NCBI GenBank assembly: GCA_045536305.1
Contig: JAZSNH010000019.1
Location: forward strand, 1-19,703
Source of the DNA: JAISGQ01 sp045536305
GTDB taxonomy: Bacteria; Bacillota; Clostridia; Oscillospirales; Acutalibacteraceae
Direction of reading: 5' to 3'
Length of the DNA stretch: 19,703 bases
Below are positions 1-5,675 of the stretch, one piece after another (within the stretch, counting starts at the first letter, position 1; every line of letters begins with the position of its first letter). A program made the translations under genes and the position numbers. The notes beneath the pieces were generated by a model. It had not been told where the DNA came from, did no database searches, and was given only the letters and a program-made list of their open reading frames with translations.

Positions 1-68
1 GTCAAAGCCACGATTACGCTAAATACCAACGTAACTACTTCGCCAAATATTCTCTTGTGCTTTTTCAT
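1..68 (-). CDS. BspA-type lipoprotein paralogue, N-terminal fragment (runs off window)
   Basis: Only the first 22 codons are in the window; the rest lies beyond base 1. The reverse strand reads MKKHKRIFGEVVTLVFSVIV and continues A-L: a basic N-terminus followed by a hydrophobic core, as in an export signal. The 34 bases at 1-34 are identical to the signal-peptide region of the complete lipoprotein gene upstream (1907-1940), so the two are paralogues. A GGGGG-containing ribosome site lies at 74-80. The gap to the stop of the upstream gene is 24 bases with no terminator, so co-transcription from the promoter at 2000-2028 is likely. Whether its body also has leucine-rich repeats cannot be seen. 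Confidence 0.75.
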   Translation of the reverse strand, partial: MKKHKRIFGEVVTLVFSVIVAL

Positions 69-92
69 AACACGCCCCCTATTTTTATCTTT

Positions 93-1973
93 TTAGTCCC
101 AAATTTCTATTTCGCCGTTTTCGTCGTAATGCCAATAATTACCGTCTTCCGTCGGCTCATTTTCACTATAGTAATAACGAGTTGCGGAAGTCAAAATATC
201 GTTATAGTTAGCAATTACATTTTTGTTCCATTCGCTTTCCGTACCAACGTAATATACGCTCGTTAAGCTTTCGCAACCAGCGAACGCAAAATTCCCTATT
301 ATCTCTACGCTACTACCTATCGTTACATTCGTTAAGCCATCGCAACCACCGAACGCTCTATCGCCTATATTCACTACGCTATCGGGAATTGCAACGCTTG
401 TTAAGCTAATGCAGGAAGAGAATGCGCTATCGCCTATGCTAATTACACTATTAGATATCGTTACGCTCTCTAAGGCAAAACACCTAGTAAACGCTCTATC
501 GCCTATGATCTCTACACTATCGGGAATTGTTATACTCGTTATGCTTTCGCAATTACCAAACGCTCTATCGCCTATGATCTCTACGCTACTACCTAGCGTT
601 ACACTAGTTATATTTTCACAGTAATAGAACGCACAATATCCTATACTCTCTACGCTATCAGGTATATTTACGCTCGTTAAGCTATCACAAGCATAGAATG
701 CATATTGTATTATCTCAGTAATATTACTTGGCAATATTAGCTCTGTTTGATATCCCGTATACCCTAATAGTACTATATCACTGCCGTCTGTATATATAAT
801 ATATCCGTTATTATCCGTACTTAATTTACTTACTCCGCTTGTAGGCGTATAAACGTTTCTTGCGTAATATCCTACGTAACCGTAATCTTCACTTCCTACT
901 ACTATATTTAATGAAGACTTATTAGATACTTCTATTAATCTATAGCAGCCACTGAATGCATGATCCTCAATGCTCGCTACTCTATTACCTATCGTTACGC
1001 TCGTTAAGCTAAAACAACTCGCGAACGCATGATGCCCAATGCACGTTACGCTATTACCTATCGTTACGCTCGTTAAGCTTGTGCACCTCGCGAACGCATG
1101 ATGCCCAATGCTCGTTACGCTATTACCTATCGTTACGCTCGTTAAGCTTGTGCAACTATCGAATGCATTATCTCCTATGCTCTCGACTCTATCGGGAATT
1201 GTTAAACTCGTTAAACCACCGCAATATGAGAATACATAATTCCCTATGCTCTCGACTCTATCGGGAATTGTTAAACTCGTTAAACCACCGCATTTATAGA
1301 ACGCATAATCTCCTATATTAGTTAAGCTATCCCCCATCGTTATACTCGTTAAGCTACTACAACCGTGGAACGCTCTATTTCCTATATTCTCTACGCTACC
1401 CGAGTTTATTACGCTCATTAAGCTTTCGCAATTATAAAACGCCTCGTTACCTATGCTCGTTACGCTATCGGGTATCGTTACGTTCGTTAAGCTTTCGCAA
1501 CCATAGAACGCTCTATCTCCTATGCTCATTACCGTCTTACCGTTATAAAGACTTGGGATAATTACGTTTTGTTCTTCTCCCTCGTATCCTATTATTATAT
1601 AATTTTCGCCGCCTTCTGCAAGTTCGTATTTCAATCCTACCGTAGCCGCTTGCTCATGACATTCAACGCACTTACCGTCATTACCAGAGTTATGCGCGCC
1701 GTTATTTTTGATTGAGCCGCAAGTTTCACATTCATGCCAATGATTTAATGAGTCAAACGATAATTCCCAAGTATGTTCGCCCGCTTTGGTTTGAACTTCT
1801 CCACATTTGCATATTCTTTCGTATTCTCGTTGTTCGCAAGGCGTTTCTTCACCGCTCGTGTTTTGCCACTCGCCAAAATTATGCTCGTGCTTACAAGCCA
1901 CAAGTGTCAAAGCCACGATTACGCTAAATACCAACGTAAATATTACATTAAAGATTCTCTTAGTATTTTTCAT
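93..1973 (-). CDS. BspA-like leucine-rich-repeat surface lipoprotein
   Basis: This 626-aa protein is probably anchored to the outer face of the membrane. Residues 1-27 are a lipoprotein signal with lipobox LVAC and lipidated Cys27. Residues 28-108 are rich in Cys and His (CKCG, CETCG, CVECH), a zinc-ribbon-like head often seen on clostridial surface proteins. Two blocks of about 23-residue LRR_5 (BspA/TpLRR) units follow, roughly 145-350 and 410-575, each of the type LTSVTIGNSV-TSIG-AF-C. A linker at about 352-408 separates them. The end (GNYWHYDENGEIEIW) is a tail I recall from such proteins. The start has GAGGGAG 5 bases upstream and a consensus promoter. Family members bind host or matrix proteins or glycans; the ligand here is unknown. 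Some adjacent 69-base DNA units are almost identical, so repeat number may change by slippage or recombination. Confidence 0.9.
   Translation of the reverse strand: MKNTKRIFNVIFTLVFSVIVALTLVACKHEHNFGEWQNTSGEETPCEQREYERICKCGEVQTKAGEHTWELSFDSLNHWHECETCGSIKNNGAHNSGNDGKCVECHEQAATVGLKYELAEGGENYIIIGYEGEEQNVIIPSLYNGKTVMSIGDRAFYGCESLTNVTIPDSVTSIGNEAFYNCESLMSVINSGSVENIGNRAFHGCSSLTSITMGDSLTNIGDYAFYKCGGLTSLTIPDRVESIGNYVFSYCGGLTSLTIPDRVESIGDNAFDSCTSLTSVTIGNSVTSIGHHAFARCTSLTSVTIGNSVTCIGHHAFASCFSLTSVTIGNRVASIEDHAFSGCYRLIEVSNKSSLNIVVGSEDYGYVGYYARNVYTPTSGVSKLSTDNNGYIIYTDGSDIVLLGYTGYQTELILPSNITEIIQYAFYACDSLTSVNIPDSVESIGYCAFYYCENITSVTLGSSVEIIGDRAFGNCESITSITIPDSVEIIGDRAFTRCFALESVTISNSVISIGDSAFSSCISLTSVAIPDSVVNIGDRAFGGCDGLTNVTIGSSVEIIGNFAFAGCESLTSVYYVGTESEWNKNVIANYNDILTSATRYYYSENEPTEDGNYWHYDENGEIEIWD
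1021..1292. repeat. near-identical 69-bp tandem units inside the LRR gene
   Basis: Bases 1021-1085 recur at 1090-1154 with a single mismatch. Bases 1174-1223 recur exactly at 1243-1292. Both pairs have a period of 69 bp, which is 23 codons or one LRR_5 unit. Conservation at the DNA level suggests recent unit duplication or conversion rather than selection on the protein alone. Confidence 0.85.
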
Positions 1974-1999
1974 AACTACTCCCTCTGTATGGATATTTT

Positions 2000-2028
2000 A
2001 TTATATCATTTTTTTGTGTATTTGTCAA
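2000..2028 (-). promoter_or_regulatory. consensus sigma-A promoter of the LRR lipoprotein gene(s)
   Basis: On the minus strand, TTGACA (2023-2028) and TATAAT (2000-2005) are both perfect hexamers separated by exactly 17 bases. The start codon at 1973 lies about 20 bases past the expected transcription start. This predicts strong, unaided transcription of the lipoprotein and probably of its downstream paralogue. Confidence 0.9.
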
Positions 2029-2093
2029 TACCCATTTTTTTTCAAGTCAAAGGCAATCTCTCTTCCTCAAGGTTTTCACCACTTAGCCTTACG

Positions 2094-2149
2094 TAACTTG
2101 CCGATAGGCAACCATAACTCATAACTTGCCGATAGGCAATCATAACTCT
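2094..2149. repeat. two tandem copies of a 28-bp palindrome-containing repeat
   Basis: Bases 2094-2121 and 2122-2149 differ at only two positions. Each copy contains TTGCCGATAGGCAA (2098-2111 and 2126-2139), a 5-bp inverted repeat around GATA. It lies in the non-coding gap between the lipoprotein promoter and the S51 peptidase gene. Its role is unknown; two copies are too few to call a CRISPR array. Confidence 0.8.
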
Positions 2150-2155
2150 TCTTTC

Positions 2156-2205
2156 TCTCCCTCCGTCGCTCCGCGCCACCTCCCTCGTCAGAGGGAGGCT
2201 TTTGT
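2156..2205. repeat. REP-like intergenic hairpin (CCTCCCTC/GAGGGAGG)
   Basis: CCTCCCTC at 2179-2186 pairs perfectly with GAGGGAGG at 2191-2198 around a GTCA loop. It is preceded by a C/T-rich CTCCCTCCGTCGCTCCGCG stretch. I recall similar CCTCCCTCGTCAGAGGGAGG elements scattered between genes of gut Clostridia, so this may be one copy of an interspersed repeat; I cannot verify that here. It lies beyond the stop of the S51 gene and could also act as a weak terminator, although no good T-run follows on the minus strand. Confidence 0.55.
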
Positions 2206-2232
2206 GCCCTTTACTGTTTATTTCAAAGAGGT

Positions 2233-2805
2233 TTATACGATTATTCCTTCTCCATCATTAAGCCTTGTTACCTTACATTCATATTGCTTTTCATATTCAC
2301 AGCACCGTTCTTCAAAGCGGTCATATCGTTTTATAAATCTGCTGTAATGCGGCAGGACCTGTACGTTTGTCAATTCCATTCCTGTAAGGTCTTGCAACCC
2401 CCACAAGTTCATTTCTGGAGTATATACATCCATTATTTTTATTGTCGGTCCCATTACGACAGCACCTGCACTCCATCCGATCAAGCACTTTCTTTCCGCA
2501 AGTTCTTTTAAAATGGGTTTGGAATTGCTTTTCCTGAGTGATTGGAGTAAGTAATAGGGGTTTCCGCCTATAAACATAACAACATCATAATCAAGCAGTT
2601 TACAGGCCGGCTGAAAATCAATATCAAATAAGTCGACAGTTAAGTTGCATTGTTTTAATTCTGCAATCGCTATTGGAACGTGATAGTTTTTTTCTTTATA
2701 TTCATAGTCGGCAGTAACCACGATCGCAGCCGTCTTTCCATGCTGCTCTTGAACAGATTCAATCAATTTGCTGCTGGTCAATCCATTGGAACATAACATA
2801 AGCAT
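2233..2805 (-). CDS. peptidase S51 family protein (dipeptidase E-like)
   Basis: This 190-aa cytoplasmic protein belongs to the class I glutamine-amidotransferase-like fold of family S51 (PepE, cyanophycinase and relatives). Visible landmarks are CSNGLTS at 5-11, the GGNPYYLLQ turn at 80-88, the nucleophile elbow GWSAGA with Ser112, and His153 in LPHYSRF as the probable general base. PepE cleaves Asp-X dipeptides; the specificity of this branch is uncertain. The start matches the family's usual N-terminus, but the ribosome site (GAGG, about 9 bases upstream) is weak. The protein stops right after GEGIIV, somewhat shorter than the roughly 205-230 aa I expect, so a few C-terminal strands may be missing. 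It follows the glycyl-radical gene by 69 bases and has no obvious link to nucleotide reduction. Confidence 0.85.
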   Translation of the reverse strand: MLMLCSNGLTSSKLIESVQEQHGKTAAIVVTADYEYKEKNYHVPIAIAELKQCNLTVDLFDIDFQPACKLLDYDVVMFIGGNPYYLLQSLRKSNSKPILKELAERKCLIGWSAGAVVMGPTIKIMDVYTPEMNLWGLQDLTGMELTNVQVLPHYSRFIKRYDRFEERCCEYEKQYECKVTRLNDGEGIIV

Positions 2806-2874
2806 CGCTTGCGCCTCGTCAAATTTTGGCCAACTGTTTTACGACCACCGAGCATTATGCAGCCTTTTTGCTTA

Positions 2875-3045
2875 TCAGTTGGAGGAGGACAGAGAGTGCT
2901 TTACTCTGTCGGATTCCTCTGCGCGCTTTGCGTCGTTGAAACGGTCGATAGTGCCGACAAGATAGCCTGTAATTCTGCGGATTCTTTCAAAATCAACACC
3001 TTCGCCGACCTGCTTTATATTATCGTTGTTTACTGTGATATTCAT
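2875..3045 (-). CDS. stand-alone glycyl-radical segment of anaerobic ribonucleotide reductase
   Basis: This 56-aa protein resembles the extreme C-terminus of NrdD. The stretch FERIRRITGYL (19-29) and then RFNDAKRAEESDRVKH (35-50) match the radical-site pattern of class III reductases; from memory, E. coli NrdD has RRVCGYLG, then FNAGK and RRVKH, with Gly681 as the radical. Gly27 is therefore the probable radical glycine. The start chosen is ATG at 3043-3045 because AAGGAGGA lies 7 bases upstream. A longer reading from a TTG at 3070-3072 would overlap the nrdD stop and swallow that ribosome site. It lies 23 bases after nrdD, whose product ends before any GYL motif. I infer that the two polypeptides together form the active enzyme. 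An alternative is a spare radical domain used for repair, as GrcA (YfiD) is for pyruvate formate-lyase. Confidence 0.8.
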   Translation of the reverse strand: MNITVNNDNIKQVGEGVDFERIRRITGYLVGTIDRFNDAKRAEESDRVKHSLSSSN

Positions 3046-3052
3046 ATTTAAA

Positions 3053-3060
3053 TCCTCCTT
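3053..3060 (-). promoter_or_regulatory. strong ribosome binding site of the glycyl-radical gene
   Basis: AAGGAGGA lies 7 bases before ATG 3045 and 8 bases after the nrdD stop. A dedicated, near-consensus site shows that the small protein is translated independently. In its frame a TGA sits directly before the TTG at 3072, so no longer fused reading is possible. Confidence 0.85.
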
Positions 3061-3068
3061 TTTTAAAA

Positions 3069-5336
3069 TCAATCAATGCCTACGTGGTGGGGCATGTTCG
3101 GATAGAGCTTGCGGAGCTCGCGAAGCTTGTTTTCGTCCACAGCTTCGCCTGCTTTTCTGCCGCATCTGGGGCATACATCGCCGATAACGCCGGTGTAGCC
3201 GCATACGGGGTCACGGTCAACAGGGTGGTTGATGGAGCCGTAGCCTATACCTGCTTCCTTCATGCAGCGGATAATACTCTCGAAAGCATCAATGTTGTTG
3301 CAGACATTGCCGTCAAGCTCAACATAACTGATGTGGCCTGCATTGGTAAGCGCATGATAGGGAGCCTCAAGCTGTATCTTGTTATATGCGTTGCAGTGAT
3401 AGTGAACGGGAACATGGAAGGAGTTTGTATAGTAATCTCTGTCGGTGACACCTTCGATCTTGCCGTACTTCTGCTGGTCGATTCGGACGAATCGGCCGCT
3501 CAGACCCTCTGCGGGAGTCGCAAGAAGGGTGAAATTGAGCTTTAATTCCTGACTCTTGTTGTTGAGATATTCTCTCATGTGGCCGATAATCTCAAGGCCT
3601 AACTTCTGGCTTTCTTCGCTCTCTGCGTGATGCTTTCCGACAAGAGCGACCAGTGTTTCCGCAAGTCCTATAAAGCCGACGGAGAAGGTGCCGTGCTTGA
3701 GAATCTCAGCTACGCTGTCATCGATATCGAGGTTGTCAGAATCGAGCCATACGCCCTGACCCATGAGGAAGGGGTAATTTCTGACTTTTTTCGAGCTCTG
3801 AATGCCGTAGCGGTGGAGAAGCTGGCGGCAGCAAAGCTCAATGCGGCTGTCAAGTATAGCATAGAACTTGCCTATATCTCCATCTGCCTCAATGCCGATT
3901 CTGGGAAGGTTTATGGATACAAAGCTCAAGTTTCCTCTTCCGCAGGTAACTTCTCTTGTGGGATCGTAGACATTGCCCATAACTCTCGTACGGCAGCCCA
4001 TATAGGCAACCTCGGTGTTGTAATCGCCTTCCTTGTAATACTGGAGATTGAAGGGAGCATCAAGGAAAGAGAAGTTCGGGAACAGACGCTTTGCGGAGAC
4101 CTTCATTGCGAGCTTAAAGAGGTCGTAGTTGGGATCGCCCGGGTTGTAGTTGATGCCTTCCTTGACCTTGAATATCTGAACGGGGAATATGGGAGTTTCG
4201 CCGTTGCCGAGACCGGCATCCGTTGCCATGAGCAGATTTCTGAGAAGCATGCGTGCCTCGGGAGAGGTGTCGGTACCGTAGTTAATGGAGGAGAAGGGAA
4301 CCTGCGCGCCTGCTCTTGAGTGCATGGTGTTGAGGTTGTGGACAACGCCCTCCATTGCTTGATATGTGGCCTGATCGGTTTCCTCCCACGCGGTCTGCCA
4401 AACAACGGAATGGGTCTTGCCGATCTTTTCTTCATCGTACTTTCCTTTAAGAAGAGCGGTAAGCTTTGCACCGAATTCATCCTTATTGCTAAGGGAGGGA
4501 ACGATGTCGAGCTTTTCCTTCAGCTCTTCGATAACAGCATCTATTTCAGCCGTTTCTGCATCAAAGCGGTACTCAAAGAAACGATGGAAGGCCTTCCAGT
4601 ATTCCTTTGTAAATGTGATGGCAACACCCGGTGCCATGGAAAAATCAAAATTGGGGATACTTTGACCGCCGTGCATCTCGTTCTGGTTGGCCTGAACGGC
4701 AATGCAGGCAAGAGCGGCGTAGCTGCCTATACCCTGAGGCTCGCGAAGGAAGCCGTGACCTGTAGAGAAGCCGTTCTTAAAAAGCTTTAAAAGATCGATC
4801 TGGCAGCAGGTTTCGGTAAGAAGATAGAAATCCTTGTCGTGGATATGGATATCACCGTCACGGTGTGCGGCGGCAATGTCCTTTGGAAGGATATAGTGAT
4901 CGACAAAATACTTTGCGCTCTCAGAGCCGTACTTGAGCATGGTGCCCATGGAGGTGTCGGCATCGATATTTGCGTTTTCGCGCTTGATGTCGGCATCGGC
5001 TGCATCGGTAAAGGTAAGGTCGCTGAACACCTGCATGAGGTCAGCTTCGGTCTGACGGGTCTTTGCGTGCTCTGCGCGGTAAAGAATGTATGCCTTTGCA
5101 GTTCTGGTAAGCCCTGCCTCGATAAGAGTTTCCTCAACGCAGTCCTGCACCATTTCGACGGTGGGAGTGACGTTGATGGGGAGCTTATTGATGACGGTTT
5201 CGGTCAGAGCCTTGAGCTGTCCGACGGTGATGTCTGTCTCGCCGGTCGCTTCGCAGGCCTTACGGATGGCTTCCAATATCTTGTTAGTGTTGAAAATAAC
5301 TGTTTCGCCGTTTCTTTTCTTGATAAACTTAAGCAT
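3069..5336 (-). CDS. nrdD: anaerobic (class III) ribonucleoside-triphosphate reductase, catalytic subunit without the radical glycine
   Basis: This 755-aa enzyme reduces ribonucleoside triphosphates to dNTPs without oxygen. An ATP-cone (about 1-95: FIKKRNGETVIFN...RTAKAYILYRAEHAK) senses ATP/dATP. The ten-stranded barrel follows. Cys448 in GCRTRVMGN aligns with the thiyl-radical cysteine (E. coli C290), and Cys177/178 in TCCQIDL aligns with C79. TCGRGNLSFVSINLPRIG lies at 464-481. The C-terminus has a zinc-ribbon-like CGYTG...CPRCG (Cys712, 722, 725), with only three cysteines rather than the usual four. After it come about 30 residues and the stop; there is no GYL radical motif, which is encoded by the next gene. 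The start at 5336 has GAGGA about 12 bases upstream. Two NrdR-like boxes cover the promoter. No nrdG activase gene is adjacent. The assignment is firm; the split is the unusual part. Confidence 0.95.
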   Translation of the reverse strand: MLKFIKKRNGETVIFNTNKILEAIRKACEATGETDITVGQLKALTETVINKLPINVTPTVEMVQDCVEETLIEAGLTRTAKAYILYRAEHAKTRQTEADLMQVFSDLTFTDAADADIKRENANIDADTSMGTMLKYGSESAKYFVDHYILPKDIAAAHRDGDIHIHDKDFYLLTETCCQIDLLKLFKNGFSTGHGFLREPQGIGSYAALACIAVQANQNEMHGGQSIPNFDFSMAPGVAITFTKEYWKAFHRFFEYRFDAETAEIDAVIEELKEKLDIVPSLSNKDEFGAKLTALLKGKYDEEKIGKTHSVVWQTAWEETDQATYQAMEGVVHNLNTMHSRAGAQVPFSSINYGTDTSPEARMLLRNLLMATDAGLGNGETPIFPVQIFKVKEGINYNPGDPNYDLFKLAMKVSAKRLFPNFSFLDAPFNLQYYKEGDYNTEVAYMGCRTRVMGNVYDPTREVTCGRGNLSFVSINLPRIGIEADGDIGKFYAILDSRIELCCRQLLHRYGIQSSKKVRNYPFLMGQGVWLDSDNLDIDDSVAEILKHGTFSVGFIGLAETLVALVGKHHAESEESQKLGLEIIGHMREYLNNKSQELKLNFTLLATPAEGLSGRFVRIDQQKYGKIEGVTDRDYYTNSFHVPVHYHCNAYNKIQLEAPYHALTNAGHISYVELDGNVCNNIDAFESIIRCMKEAGIGYGSINHPVDRDPVCGYTGVIGDVCPRCGRKAGEAVDENKLRELRKLYPNMPHHVGID

Positions 5337-5367
5337 TATGTATCATTTCCTCAGCATTAGTTTGTTT

Positions 5368-5407
5368 CGTTCCGGCACAAATAAGTCCGATAACGCTGCT
5401 CGGAACG
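5368..5407 (-). promoter_or_regulatory. possible 5'-terminal stem in the nrdD leader
   Basis: CGTTCCG (5368-5374) and CGGAACG (5401-5407) are perfect 7-bp complements separated by 26 bases. The predicted nrdD transcription start is near 5407, so the stem would form at the very 5' end of the mRNA. It might stabilise the transcript or hold a small structured leader. Confidence 0.35.
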
Positions 5408-5413
5408 TCTCAT

Positions 5414-5442
5414 AGTGTAGCACACCATATTGTGTAATTCAA
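5414..5442 (-). promoter_or_regulatory. nrdD promoter
   Basis: On the minus strand, TTGAAT (5437-5442) and TACACT (5414-5419) are 17 bases apart. The downstream NrdR-like box (5420-5435) fills this spacer almost exactly, so bound NrdR would block RNA polymerase. Confidence 0.7.
5420..5435. promoter_or_regulatory. NrdR box 1 (promoter spacer)
   Basis: GCACACCATATTGTGT matches 13 of 16 positions of the NrdR box consensus ACACWATATATWGTGT. It lies inside the -35/-10 spacer of nrdD. NrdR is the (d)ATP-sensing repressor of ribonucleotide reductase genes. Confidence 0.75.
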
Positions 5443-5449
5443 GTGATAA

Positions 5450-5465
5450 ACACAAAATATTGTGT
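5450..5465. promoter_or_regulatory. NrdR box 2 (upstream of -35)
   Basis: ACACAAAATATTGTGT matches 15 of 16 positions of the NrdR consensus. Its offset from box 1 is 30 bp, close to three helical turns, the paired arrangement known for NrdR-controlled genes. Confidence 0.85.
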
Positions 5466-5591
5466 TAATAAATTTTATTCGGCACATCATACAGCCGAGA
5501 GCGGAAGTATTTGGTGAAATCGTCATAACAGAAAAACAGAGCGTAATATATCGGCACATTATTACCCCTTTCGGCAGGGTTCGATAAATGC

Positions 5592-5639
5592 GCATAAAAA
5601 AACCTGTATCCCGCAATGGGGATACAGGTTTTTTTATGC
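5592..5639. terminator. bidirectional rho-independent terminator
   Basis: A perfect 21-bp inverted repeat (5592-5612 and 5619-5639) surrounds a 6-base loop. The GC-rich core CCTGTATCCC/GGGATACAGG is flanked by seven A and seven T, so either strand yields a hairpin plus U-run. It ends the pyk-diguanylate cyclase unit and insulates nrdD. The remaining bases between the cyclase stop and the nrdD promoter (5466-5591 and 5640-5675) hold no gene I can support. Confidence 0.92.
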
Positions 5640-5648
5640 TAAAGCACT

Positions 5649-5666
5649 ACCACAATATCTTGTGGT
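5649..5666. promoter_or_regulatory. NrdR-box-like palindrome downstream of the cyclase gene
   Basis: ACCACAA-TATC-TTGTGGT is a perfect 7-bp inverted repeat. Its inner 16 bases match 13 of 16 NrdR consensus positions. It lies 200 bp from nrdD box 2 and beyond the terminator. It may be a remote operator, or only a small hairpin at the end of the cyclase transcript. Confidence 0.35.
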
Positions 5667-5675
5667 TTCAAATAA

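Noticed and set aside
2094..2149. CRISPR array
   Set aside because: Only two directly abutting copies, no spacers and no cas genes.
2806..2874. Remnant of nrdG between the radical gene and the peptidase
   Set aside because: None of the short readings shows the radical SAM CxxxCxxC motif; the stretch is too short to judge.
3046..3072. TTG start making the glycyl-radical protein 9 residues longer
   Set aside because: It would overlap the nrdD stop and include the AAGGAGGA site as codons, while a well-spaced ATG follows.
3084..4790. Long plus-strand frames opposite nrdD (and similar ones opposite pyk, glgP and the cyclase)
   Set aside because: They are antisense reflections of strongly coding genes with clear family motifs; they have no ribosome sites or protein features of their own.
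5410..5616. 68-aa minus-strand open frame upstream of nrdD
   Set aside because: It covers the nrdD promoter and both NrdR-like boxes, has no good ribosome site and no recognisable protein features.
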